From HXMU1428-3 sp965215715 (GTDB taxonomy: Bacteria > Pseudomonadota > Alphaproteobacteria > Rhizobiales > HXMU1428-3): 64,000 nt of DNA. The stretch spans positions 682,001 to 746,000 of the forward strand of contig OZ244129.1 of NCBI GenBank assembly GCA_965215715.1. Reading direction: 5' to 3'. Shown piece by piece: positions 1 through 8,250 of the stretch; position 1 is the stretch's first letter, and every line of letters starts with the position of its first letter. Made by a program: the position numbers and the translations under genes. Below the pieces are notes generated by a model. The model did no database searches. It was not told the DNA's origin and saw nothing but the letters and a program-made list of their open reading frames with translations.

Positions 1-125
1 ATATGATTGAGCGGGGCAATTGGTCAACAGCGTTGTTTTATTCTTGTGCTAGCGTGCTTCTTTGTGTGGTCGGGGTGTTTGCCGGGCTGTTCGTTGCGCG
101 CCTTATGACAGGGGGTAGCGTGTGA
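1..125 (+). CDS. crcB: Fluoride channel CrcB, C-terminal fragment
   Basis: An open frame enters from the left edge and ends in a TGA at 123-125. About 40 residues are visible: a polar stretch, then a hydrophobic helix with Ser, Gly and Ala spacing (around ALFYSCASVLLCVVGVFAG). This resembles the last transmembrane helix of CrcB/Fluc fluoride channels, small four-helix membrane proteins that export fluoride. The stop overlaps the rluC GTG start by four bases (GTGA), a typical coupled arrangement, and crcB before rluC is a familiar alphaproteobacterial neighbourhood. Only the tail is present, so the call depends on this helix and on context. Confidence 0.6.
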   Translation, partial: MIERGNWSTALFYSCASVLLCVVGVFAGLFVARLMTGGSV

Positions 126-1105
126 GCAAGGTTGCCCATATTAAGGTGCAAGAAAAGGATGAGGGCTTGCGGCTTGACCGTTGGTTTCAACAGGCCTACC
201 CGCAGCTGACCTTTGGCAAGTTACAAAAGCTTTTGCGCACCGGCCAGATCCGTCTTGATGGCAAACGGGTGAAAACCAGTGCCCGCTTGGAAACGGGCCA
301 GACCATTCGCATTCCGCCCTTGAAAGATGAGGGGGGGCAAAAGCGGCCGGAAAAATTTGTCAATAATGCCCATGTGGAAGAGATCCAAAGTCTGATTTTG
401 CATGAAGATGATGAGCTGATGGTGTTGAACAAACCTTCTGGCTTGGCGGTGCAGGGGGGCTCTAAAACCAGCCGTCATATTGATGGCATGTTGGAGAGCT
501 TTGCGTTTAAAGGTGAGCGGCCCAAATTGGTTCACAGGTTAGACCGGGACACATCTGGCTTGTTGTTGATTGCCAAGTCGCGCCGGGCGGCATCAAAATT
601 GGGAGCGGTTTTTCGCACCCGGTCAGCGCGTAAAATTTATTGGGCCTTAACTCATGGTGTGCCGCGCCCCCATCAAGGAGAAATTTCTACCTTTTTAAAA
701 AAACAGCCTAGCCCAATGGGAGAGATTGTTAAAGTTGTGGGGCAAGGCGAGCCAGGGGCGCAGCATTCTCATTCTTATTATTCCGTTGTTGAGCAGGCGG
801 GACAAAAGTTGGCTTGGGTTTCACTTAAACCTGTGACGGGGCGGACCCATCAGTTGCGGGTGCATATGGCTGAACTTGGCACGCCGATTATTGGGGACCC
901 GAAATATTTAAACTTAGAGCCGGACCAAAAAATTGAAGGGCTGGCGAATAAGCTGCACCTTCATGCGCGCCGTTTGGTCATTCCCCACCCTAAGGGAGGA
1001 ACGCTCGATTTAACCGCACCTTTGCCGGATCATATGCAAGAAAGCTGGGTCCATTTAGGGTTTGATCCTTTGCGCTATGACAGCCAAGCAAACGACCCTG
1101 AATAA
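122..1105 (+). CDS. rluC: RluA/RluC family ribosomal large-subunit pseudouridine synthase
   Basis: Converts specific uridines of 23S rRNA to pseudouridine. The protein has 327 residues. An S4 RNA-binding domain occupies about residues 15-65 (EGLRLDRWFQQAYPQ, then QIRLDGKRVK). The synthase domain follows, with the family signature HRLDRDTSG at 138-146; Asp141 is the expected catalytic residue. The late motif GRTHQLRVH and the ending GDPKY are also present. The GTG start overlaps the end of crcB, so the two are probably co-transcribed. RluC and RluD cannot be separated with certainty by eye. The S4 domain and the position beside crcB favour the RluC type usual in alphaproteobacteria. Confidence 0.9.
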   Translation: MSKVAHIKVQEKDEGLRLDRWFQQAYPQLTFGKLQKLLRTGQIRLDGKRVKTSARLETGQTIRIPPLKDEGGQKRPEKFVNNAHVEEIQSLILHEDDELMVLNKPSGLAVQGGSKTSRHIDGMLESFAFKGERPKLVHRLDRDTSGLLLIAKSRRAASKLGAVFRTRSARKIYWALTHGVPRPHQGEISTFLKKQPSPMGEIVKVVGQGEPGAQHSHSYYSVVEQAGQKLAWVSLKPVTGRTHQLRVHMAELGTPIIGDPKYLNLEPDQKIEGLANKLHLHARRLVIPHPKGGTLDLTAPLPDHMQESWVHLGFDPLRYDSQANDPE

Positions 1106-1850
1106 AATTGAGAGGACTTTGTCTTTGTCGGATACACCTTTATCAGAACCAACTGTGTTAGACCCATCTTTATCAGAACCATGGCTGATATTATTTGATT
1201 GTGATGGCACGCTGGTTGATAGCGAGGCGCTGATTGTCAAGGCGATGCAAATCGCCTTTGAAAATGTGGGATTTGAACCGCCCACAAGCCAAGCTATCCG
1301 TTCAGTCATTGGGCTTTCGTTGCCGCTTGCCATTGAAGCTTTGGGGATTAAGGCTGGTAAGGGGGATATCAAAGAAATTGGCGAAAATTACAAAACCGGC
1401 TATTCTTTTTTGCGTGACACCCAAGGTTTGTCTGAGCCCTTATTTGAAGGGGTTGAGCCATTGCTTGCAGACCTTAATCGTGTTGATCATTATGTACTTG
1501 GGATTGCAACGGGGAAATCTTTGAAAGGTGTTGGTTCTCTTTTAGATCAATATCAGTTGCACTCTTTGTTTCAAACCATACAAACGAGTGATAATGCCCC
1601 TTCAAAACCGCACCCAGCAATGATTACCCAAGCTTTGCAAGAAACTGGCATTTCCAAGTCGAATGCGATTATGATAGGGGACACCAGCTATGATATGGAA
1701 ATGGCTTTAAGCGCTGATGTGCCAGCGATTGGTGTCACCTGGGGCCATCATTCTGAAGAAGAACTGAGCCTTTATAATCCCCATTCGATTGTGCAGGATA
1801 TGGCTGGGTTAAGAGCCGCGATTGGCTCTATCGTTGAGCCAGGTGTTTAA
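1077..1850 (+). CDS. HAD-superfamily hydrolase, phosphoglycolate phosphatase-like
   Basis: A haloacid dehalogenase-type phosphatase. Motif I is LILFDCDGTLVDS, with the nucleophile and general-acid Asp pair in DCDGT. Motif II is the IATGKS region, motif III the Lys in SKPHP, and motif IV GDTSYDMEMA. A helical cap lies between motifs I and II, as in subfamily IA (Gph-like). I chose the ATG at 1077; a TTG at 1062 would extend the protein by five residues. The gene starts inside the end of rluC, so they are likely translated from one message. Substrate cannot be deduced. Phosphoglycolate or another small phosphomonoester is likely. Confidence 0.85.
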   Translation: MTAKQTTLNKIERTLSLSDTPLSEPTVLDPSLSEPWLILFDCDGTLVDSEALIVKAMQIAFENVGFEPPTSQAIRSVIGLSLPLAIEALGIKAGKGDIKEIGENYKTGYSFLRDTQGLSEPLFEGVEPLLADLNRVDHYVLGIATGKSLKGVGSLLDQYQLHSLFQTIQTSDNAPSKPHPAMITQALQETGISKSNAIMIGDTSYDMEMALSADVPAIGVTWGHHSEEELSLYNPHSIVQDMAGLRAAIGSIVEPGV

Positions 1851-1868
1851 TGAATAAGTCGACTTTAT

Positions 1869-2642
1869 ATGACCAATGATACTAAAAATGAACCGGGGGG
1901 GCCTAAATTCATGTCTAACCCGGATGATGTGCGCCCAAAGCCAAAACGGTTTTATAAGCAGGTGAGCGTTGAAACGAGTGATGAGGGCCATGCCATTCAC
2001 CTTGACGGGCGTCCTATCAAAACACCGATGAAGCAAAGCTTGCAGGTGCGCTCTGAACCGCTGGCCCGTGCGATTGCTGATGAGTGGGACGCCCAAGAAG
2101 ATGTGATTGATCATGAAGCGATGTTGTTTACCAAATTGGCCAATACCGCGATTGACCGTGTTGGCCCGCGCCGGCAAGACATTATTGATGAGATCATCTC
2201 TTATGCCGGGTCTGACCTGTTGTGCTATCGGGCCAGTGAACCGGCCAGTTTGCAAGTACATGAGGCTGAAAACTGGGACCCGTTTCTTCAGTGGCTGGAG
2301 GGAACTTATAACGTTCAGTTGCAGACCACCAGTGGGATCATTCATGTTAGCCAAGAGGAAAGCCAGTTGCAAAAGTTAGGGCAGGTGTTGAGCTCTTATG
2401 ATGATTTGTCATTAACTGTGCTTCACAATCTCACCACCTTGATTGGTTCTGCGATTTTACCTTTGGCGTTGATTGAGACGGATTGGCAGGCAGATCATAT
2501 CTGGCAAGTTGCTCATATTGATGAAGATTTTCAAATTGAGCGCTGGGGGCAAGATGAAGAAGCACAGGCCCGGCGGCAAAAAAGGCGCCTTGAATTTGAT
2601 AGAACCTATGAGTTTTATCAATTAGCTGTGAAAGACCTTTAA
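1869..2642 (+). CDS. ATP12 family F1-ATPase assembly chaperone
   Basis: ATP12 proteins bind the alpha subunit of F1 before it joins the catalytic hexamer; they are found in mitochondria and alphaproteobacteria. The family core is clear: KRFYKQV, then the beta-rich HLDGRPIKTPMKQ, then ADEWDAQ and MLFTKLANTAIDRV. A conserved acidic helical C-terminal half follows (AHIDEDFQIERWGQDEE). Length is 257 residues from the ATG at 1869. An ATG at 1911 would give 243 residues and cannot be excluded. It follows the HAD gene by 18 bp, so it probably belongs to the same operon. Confidence 0.9.
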   Translation: MTNDTKNEPGGPKFMSNPDDVRPKPKRFYKQVSVETSDEGHAIHLDGRPIKTPMKQSLQVRSEPLARAIADEWDAQEDVIDHEAMLFTKLANTAIDRVGPRRQDIIDEIISYAGSDLLCYRASEPASLQVHEAENWDPFLQWLEGTYNVQLQTTSGIIHVSQEESQLQKLGQVLSSYDDLSLTVLHNLTTLIGSAILPLALIETDWQADHIWQVAHIDEDFQIERWGQDEEAQARRQKRRLEFDRTYEFYQLAVKDL

Positions 2643-2754
2643 GCCCAGCAATTCTCGATTGGGTTGGTTAATTTTATTTGCACATTATGGCAGATTGACG
2701 CAGCAGAAATGTGTGTTAAAAGAAAGACCGAAATTTAAGCCTTTTGAGGGATGT

Positions 2755-4287
2755 ATGAACGATATCATTGCCGAGTTAGAGAAACGCCGTGAGAATGCCC
2801 GTTTAGGCGGCGGTCAGAAACGAATTGAAGCGCAGCATAAGCGCGGGAAACTCACAGCACGCGAACGTATCGACTTGTTGCTGGATGAAGATTCCTTTGA
2901 AGAGTTTGACATGTATGTGGAGCATCGCTGCACAGATTTTGGCATGGAAAAAAACAAAATTCCGGGTGACGGTGTGGTCACAGGGTGGGGCACCATCAAT
3001 GGGCGTGTTGTTTATATCTTTGCCAAAGACTTTACCGTGTTTGGTGGCTCGCTTTCCAAAACGCATGCAGAAAAAATAACCAAAATTCAAGATATGGCCT
3101 TGCGCAATCGCGCGCCGATTATTGGCTTGTTTGATGCGGGCGGTGCGCGCATTCAAGAAGGCGTTGATGCGCTGGGTGGTTATGGTGAAGTGTTCCAACG
3201 CAATGTGCTCTCCTCTGGTGTGATCCCGCAGATCTCTGTGATTATGGGGCCATGCGCTGGCGGTGATGTTTATTCACCTGCCATGACAGACTTTATCTTT
3301 ATGGTGGAAGATACCTCATATATGTTTGTGACCGGCCCTGATGTGGTGAAGACGGTGACCAATGAGGAGGTGAGCGCGGAAGAACTTGGTGGGGCAAGCG
3401 TTCACACGACTAAATCTTCCATTGCTGATAAGGGCTATTCCAATGATGTGGAAGCCATGTTGCAAATGCGCCGGTTGATGGACTTTTTGCCCTCAAGCAA
3501 TTTGTCAGGCGTTCCCACCTTGCCAACCAAAGATAAGGCTGAGCGGATTGAAGAGAGCCTTGATAGTCTTATTCCTGAAAACCCGAACCAGCCTTATGAT
3601 ATGCGTGAGCTGATCACAAAAGTGGTTGATGAGGGTGACTTCTTTGAAATTCAAGAAAAGTTTGCCGGTAACATCGTTGTAGGCTTTGCCCGCATTGAAG
3701 GACAAACCGTTGGTGTGATTGCAAACCAACCGATGGTCTTGGCCGGTGTGCTTGATAGTGATGCTTCGCGAAAAGCAGGGCGCTTTGTGCGGTTTTGTGA
3801 TTGTTTCAATATCCCGCTTGTTACCTTTGTTGACGTGCCCGGCTTTTTGCCAGGTACCGCGCAAGAATATGGTGGCTTGATCAAGCATGGTGCTAAATTG
3901 CTGTTCGCTTATTCTGAAGCCACGGTTCCGAAAGTGACTGTGATTACCCGTAAAGCTTATGGCGGTGCTTATGATGTGATGAGCTCAAAGCATATTCGCG
4001 GTGATGTGAACTATGCTTGGCCAACGGCTGAGATTGCTGTGATGGGTGCGAAGGGCGCGGTAGAGATTATTCATCGTTCTGATTTGGATGATGAAGAAAA
4101 GATTGCCGAACACACCAAAAACTATGAAGACCGGTTTTGCTCGCCATTTGTGGCAGCAGAGCGTGGTTATATCGATGAGGTGATATTACCGCGCAATACA
4201 CGCCGTCGGATCTCAAGGGCGCTTAATATGCTGAAGAACAAAAAAACTGAAAACCCTTGGAAAAAGCATGACAATATTCCTTTATAG
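2755..4287 (+). CDS. pccB: Propionyl-CoA carboxylase beta subunit (carboxyltransferase)
   Basis: Transfers the carboxyl group from carboxybiotin to propionyl-CoA, giving methylmalonyl-CoA. The ATG at 2755 gives 510 residues, the usual PccB size. The open frame reaches further upstream to 2659, but that extra sequence is not conserved in character and 2755 starts the family-typical MNDIIAELEKRRENARLGGG. The N-terminal carboxyltransferase half has the GGARIQEGV and GPCAGGDVYSPA acyl-CoA and oxyanion regions. The C-terminal half has FVDVPGFLPG and RKAYGGAYDVM. These fit PccB better than acetyl-CoA AccD. The alpha subunit follows at 4460. Confidence 0.95.
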   Translation: MNDIIAELEKRRENARLGGGQKRIEAQHKRGKLTARERIDLLLDEDSFEEFDMYVEHRCTDFGMEKNKIPGDGVVTGWGTINGRVVYIFAKDFTVFGGSLSKTHAEKITKIQDMALRNRAPIIGLFDAGGARIQEGVDALGGYGEVFQRNVLSSGVIPQISVIMGPCAGGDVYSPAMTDFIFMVEDTSYMFVTGPDVVKTVTNEEVSAEELGGASVHTTKSSIADKGYSNDVEAMLQMRRLMDFLPSSNLSGVPTLPTKDKAERIEESLDSLIPENPNQPYDMRELITKVVDEGDFFEIQEKFAGNIVVGFARIEGQTVGVIANQPMVLAGVLDSDASRKAGRFVRFCDCFNIPLVTFVDVPGFLPGTAQEYGGLIKHGAKLLFAYSEATVPKVTVITRKAYGGAYDVMSSKHIRGDVNYAWPTAEIAVMGAKGAVEIIHRSDLDDEEKIAEHTKNYEDRFCSPFVAAERGYIDEVILPRNTRRRISRALNMLKNKKTENPWKKHDNIPL

Positions 4288-4459
4288 CTCTTCATTTCAG
4301 GGCTCGTTTAAAGGCTAAGCAAACGTTTTAAAGGACATGGGCAGGTGTTTTGATTGCTGCCTTTGACTTCCTAATTGTTAAACCATCTTTTTTGGGTGCT
4401 GTTAGATACAGTTTTAAATGAAAGCCCCCAAGAAGGACAAAAACAGTAAATAAAAGCTA

Positions 4460-6484
4460 ATGTTCAAAAAAATTCTAATTGCTAATCGTGGTGAAATTGC
4501 CTGCCGGGTTATGAAAACCGCAAAGAAAATGGGACTCTCAACCGTTGCGGTTTATTCCGATGCTGATAAGCGGGCTTTGCATGTGAAGATGGCTGATGAG
4601 GCCGTTTATATTGGGGCGGCCGCTGCGTCCGAGAGTTATTTGGTTGCTGATAAAATTATTGCAGCTGCTAAAGAAACCGGGGCTGAGGCCATTCACCCTG
4701 GATATGGCTTTTTGTCTGAGAATGCAGATTTTGCCAAAGCGCTGGAGAAAGCTGGTATCGCCTTTATTGGCCCGAATGTTAGAGCCATTGAGGTGATGGG
4801 CGATAAGATTGAATCGAAAAAATTTGCCAATGATGCCAAGGTTAGCACTGTGCCTGGTTATATGGGTATTATTGAAACCAGCAAAGAAGCGGTTAAAATT
4901 GCTGACGATATTGGTTATCCGGTGATGATTAAAGCGTCTGCTGGTGGCGGTGGTAAGGGCATGCGGATTGCTCATTCGTCTGATGAAGTGGAAGAGGGTT
5001 TTAACGCTTCCAAATCTGAGGCCAAATCCAGCTTTGGTGATGACCGGATCTTTATTGAAAAGTTTATTGTTGACCCGCGCCATATTGAAATTCAAGTGTT
5101 GGCCGACAAGCATGGCAATGTGATTTACCTTGGTGAGCGTGAATGTTCTATTCAGCGGCGCAACCAAAAAGTGCTTGAAGAAGCGCCAAGCTCATTTCTT
5201 GATGAGGCCACCCGCAAGGCTATGGGTGAGCAGTCTGTGGCATTAGCCAAAGCTGTTGATTATGAGAGTGCGGGCACGGTTGAGTTTATTGTTGATAAGG
5301 ATCGCAATTTTTACTTCCTTGAAATGAACACTCGTTTGCAAGTTGAGCACCCGGTAACCGAATTGATCACGGATGTTGATTTGGTTGAGCAAATGATCAA
5401 GGTGGCCGCAGGGGAGAAACTGCAGATTGGCCAGGGTGATGTGAAGCTAAACGGCTGGGCGATTGAAAGCCGGATTTATGCTGAGGACCCGTATCGTAAT
5501 TTCTTACCGTCTACTGGGCGCCTTTCAAGTTATCGCCCGCCTGTTGAGGCAAGTGCGAATGGTTTAACGGTGCGCAATGACACCGGTGTATATGAAGGGG
5601 GAGAAATTTCCATTTATTATGACCCGATGATTGCCAAATTGGTGACCTATGGGCCAACACGTGAAGCAGCCATTGAGCATATGTCAACCGCGCTGGATAG
5701 TTTTTATATTGATGGCATTCAGCATAATATTCCCTTCTTGAGTGCGATTATGCAGCATGAGCGTTGGATCAAAGGGGATTTGACCACCAATTTCATTGCT
5801 GAAGAATATCCTGATGGGTTTGAGCCGCGCACACCGACTGGGCCCCAAGTTAAAACCTTATCTTCAGTTGCTGCCGCCATTGACTTTTTGGGCAACACGC
5901 GCCGGCGTGATATTTCCGATCAGATGCATGGGCAAGATGTTAGTTTTGCAGAAACGCGTTTGGTGAAAGTGGGTGACAGTGTGCACCGTTTGCGTGTTGA
6001 GCCTTCCAGCAATGATGATGGTTCTCTGACGACTGCATTTTTGTCAGATGATGATGAGCCGCAAGAGAGCAAAACGGTTTCTTCTAAATGGTGGTTTGGC
6101 AATCCTTTATGGCAAGGGACGATTGATGGCAAAGAAATAGCTGTTCAGGTGAAGCCTATTTTAAATGGTTTCCAGTTGTCTTATGCCGGTGTTGCGGTTG
6201 AAACGCATGTTTATACACAGCGCGAGGCTGAGTTGGTGGCTTTGATGCCTTATAAAGAGCCGCCTGACACTTCCAAACTGCTTTTATGTCCTATGCCAGG
6301 TTTGGTGGTTGATATTCATGTGGAAGAAGGTGAGCAGGTGAAAGCCGGTCAGTCTTTGTGCATTGTGGAAGCCATGAAGATGGAAAACATCTTAAAAGCA
6401 GAGCGCGATGGCACTGTTGCCTCCATTAAAGCGGCCCCCGGTGATAGCTTGGCTGTTGATGAAATTATCATGGAATTTGAATAA
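4460..6484 (+). CDS. pccA: Propionyl-CoA carboxylase alpha subunit (biotin carboxylase and biotin carrier)
   Basis: Carboxylates biotin with bicarbonate and ATP and carries it to PccB. In order: a biotin carboxylase N-terminal domain (FKKILIANRGEIACRVM), an ATP-grasp domain with the glycine-rich loop SAGGGGKGMR and the catalytic EMNTRLQVEHPVTE, a carboxylase C-terminal domain, a PccA-type linker (BT-like) domain, and a C-terminal biotinyl domain with EAMKMEN, where Lys640 is the biotin site. The length, 674 residues, is normal for PccA. The gene lies 172 bp after pccB in the same direction. That gap may hold its own promoter. Confidence 0.96.
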   Translation: MFKKILIANRGEIACRVMKTAKKMGLSTVAVYSDADKRALHVKMADEAVYIGAAAASESYLVADKIIAAAKETGAEAIHPGYGFLSENADFAKALEKAGIAFIGPNVRAIEVMGDKIESKKFANDAKVSTVPGYMGIIETSKEAVKIADDIGYPVMIKASAGGGGKGMRIAHSSDEVEEGFNASKSEAKSSFGDDRIFIEKFIVDPRHIEIQVLADKHGNVIYLGERECSIQRRNQKVLEEAPSSFLDEATRKAMGEQSVALAKAVDYESAGTVEFIVDKDRNFYFLEMNTRLQVEHPVTELITDVDLVEQMIKVAAGEKLQIGQGDVKLNGWAIESRIYAEDPYRNFLPSTGRLSSYRPPVEASANGLTVRNDTGVYEGGEISIYYDPMIAKLVTYGPTREAAIEHMSTALDSFYIDGIQHNIPFLSAIMQHERWIKGDLTTNFIAEEYPDGFEPRTPTGPQVKTLSSVAAAIDFLGNTRRRDISDQMHGQDVSFAETRLVKVGDSVHRLRVEPSSNDDGSLTTAFLSDDDEPQESKTVSSKWWFGNPLWQGTIDGKEIAVQVKPILNGFQLSYAGVAVETHVYTQREAELVALMPYKEPPDTSKLLLCPMPGLVVDIHVEEGEQVKAGQSLCIVEAMKMENILKAERDGTVASIKAAPGDSLAVDEIIMEFE

Positions 6485-6596
6485 GTTTTTTCAACTCTTT
6501 TGCGCTAATCAAGTTTTAACAATCAATTGAATTGACCTTTTTGATCGGGTTGGGCCATTATTGAGGCTTTACGACTCATTGGAAAGGTTTTTTCAT

Positions 6597-7109
6597 ATGC
6601 GCTTGTTTTTGATTACCTTCTTTTGTGTGGGGTTTAGCCTTGTGAGCTATGGGTTGGCCAATACCAAGCCTGAATCTGGCCCAGAGATTGAGAAATTTCA
6701 ATATGAGTGTGTTGATTTTCATCGGCGTCCGGTTTTGAATGTTCGCAATGACAGTTTAAACGATGTGGCTTTTTCTGATATGATGCGTATGCGCGGTATC
6801 GTAATGGGGCCGATGATTATTTTAAACATCAAGCGGCTCAAGCAACTTTCCAAAGCGTCGCAAATCTTTTTTGTTATGCATGAATGTGGGCATCATGTTT
6901 TGGGACACCTTTATGTTCGCAAGCCAGGTTTAGAGACTGAGCAAGAAGCCGATTGTTATGCTGTGCGCAAACTTATTCGCAGCGGTCGGTTTACCTTGAA
7001 AGATATTCAAGATGTTCAAACCGATATGCGCAAGTTTGCAAAAGCCTCCTTTTATCACAAAGGTGGGGCTGCCCGGGCTGATGCATTAATGCAGTGTATT
7101 GAGTCATGA
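6597..7109 (+). CDS. Secreted protein with HExGHH-type zinc site, metallopeptidase-like
   Basis: A 170-residue protein starting at the ATG at 6597, which has a purine-rich GGAAAGG ribosome-binding site; the open frame extends upstream to 6561. Residues 1-20 form a signal peptide (MRLFLITFFCVGFSLVSYGL, then AN). The mature part contains HECGHHVLGH followed by EQEADCYAVRKL. The pattern HExxH plus a downstream ExEAD resembles M48-type zinc peptidases and suggests zinc binding, with the Cys inside the motif as an unusual feature. It is much smaller than normal M48 enzymes. Substrate is unknown. The 3' end meets convergent lipB with a 6-bp overlap. Confidence 0.7.
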   Translation: MRLFLITFFCVGFSLVSYGLANTKPESGPEIEKFQYECVDFHRRPVLNVRNDSLNDVAFSDMMRMRGIVMGPMIILNIKRLKQLSKASQIFFVMHECGHHVLGHLYVRKPGLETEQEADCYAVRKLIRSGRFTLKDIQDVQTDMRKFAKASFYHKGGAARADALMQCIES

Positions 7110-7784
7110 GGTAGGTTCGGTAGCTGGTAAAAAGCGGTTGGCAAATTCAGCTTGCAGCGTTTGGTCCAGCTCTTGATAGGTGATGGGTTTGCCCAGTTTT
7201 TGGAAACTTGTTACCCCATGTTGGGAAATGCCGCATGGTACAATGCCAGAAAAATGTTCCAAGTCGGGTGCAACATTTATGCTGATGCCATGAAAGCTCA
7301 CCCATTTGCGCATGCGGATGCCAATGGCGGCGATTTTGTCTTCCTTTGAGACCCCTTGGTTATTTTGTTGGACCCATAAGCCAACACGTCCCTCGCGCCG
7401 TTCTGCTGTAACGCCAAGGTGGGCACACACATCAATCACCCAGCTTTCTAGCTCTTCAACGAACCAGCGTACATCTTTGCGTCTCTTGTTGAGGTCAAGC
7501 ATGACATAGGCAATGCGTTGGCCAGGGCCGTGATAGGTGTATTCACCGCCGCGTCCGGTTTTGTAAACGGGGAAGCGCTCAGGGGTTAGCAAGTCTTGTG
7601 CCCGCGCGCTTGTTCCAGCTGTGTAAAGACTGGGGTGTTCTAAAAACCAGATGCACTCTTTTGCGTTCCCTTGAGAAATTTGGGCAACCCTTTGTTCCAT
7701 AAAGGCAAGGGCTTGCTCGTAATCAACAGGGCTGGAACTGACTTTCCATTCAATTTCGGGGGAATTTTGTGTTTTGTTTACCAT
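7104..7784 (-). CDS. lipB: Octanoyl-ACP:protein octanoyltransferase LipB
   Basis: Moves octanoyl from acyl carrier protein to lipoyl domains of 2-oxoacid dehydrogenases and the glycine cleavage H protein. Signatures are GRGGEYTYHGPGQ, the AAIGIR..W..FHG block, and CGI with the catalytic Cys near the C-terminus (IVPCGI). From the ATG at 7784 the protein has 226 residues, and a GGAG element lies about 12 bases upstream. A TTG at 7802 would add six residues. No lipA is visible nearby, so the gene stands alone. Confidence 0.93.
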   Translation of the reverse strand: MVNKTQNSPEIEWKVSSSPVDYEQALAFMEQRVAQISQGNAKECIWFLEHPSLYTAGTSARAQDLLTPERFPVYKTGRGGEYTYHGPGQRIAYVMLDLNKRRKDVRWFVEELESWVIDVCAHLGVTAERREGRVGLWVQQNNQGVSKEDKIAAIGIRMRKWVSFHGISINVAPDLEHFSGIVPCGISQHGVTSFQKLGKPITYQELDQTLQAEFANRFLPATEPTS

Positions 7785-7922
7785 CTGGTAATAAAGCTCC
7801 AACAGACTTAAAGATATTGAGTCGAATTATAGCGTGTTCATATCTGTTTGGGCCAGATTAAATCGCCCTAAAAATATATAGCCACTAGGATATTAGGGCT
7901 ATGCATTCAAGAGGAAATTGCA

Positions 7923-8165
7923 ATGACCACCATTAATGGCGTGGAAATTGAACTGAGTGTTGTTATTGGCAATCGAACCATGCCGATTAACCACCTTTTG
8001 CGCATGGGGCGCGGGGCGGTGATTGAATTGGAATCCAGCATTACTGATGAAGTTGAAATTTTGGCTAATATGGTGCCGATTGGCCGCGGCGAGGTTGTTG
8101 TTGAGGGTGATCGCATCACCGTTGAGATTACGCAAAAATATAATATGAGTGATCTGGCTGCTTAA
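7923..8165 (+). CDS. FliN/FliM-type SpoA domain protein, stand-alone
   Basis: An 80-residue protein that is little more than one SpoA (FliN C-terminal) fold: VEIELSVVIGNRTMPINHLLRMGRGAVIEL, then VEILANMVPIGRGEVVVEGDRITVEI. This matches the flagellar switch protein FliN core, which sits at the base of the C-ring. The usual N-terminal extension of FliN is missing and no flagellar genes are nearby. It may be a second, minimal FliN paralogue or have another role. The start ATG at 7923 has GAGGAAATTGCA upstream. Confidence 0.8.
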   Translation: MTTINGVEIELSVVIGNRTMPINHLLRMGRGAVIELESSITDEVEILANMVPIGRGEVVVEGDRITVEITQKYNMSDLAA

Positions 8166-8250
8166 GGCTGTGGTTTTTTTAAGCGACTTTCTAACTTAGA
8201 TTTATCTTTAAAATTTGTGCCTTGCATGGCTGGGTTAGGTTTGATAGAAA

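Noticed and set aside
1062..1076. TTG start for the HAD gene
   Set aside because: ATG at 1077 gives a normal N-terminus; the extra five residues carry no conserved feature.
2659..2754. Extended N-terminus of PccB
   Set aside because: The 32 extra residues are not typical of the family and the ATG at 2755 begins the conserved region.
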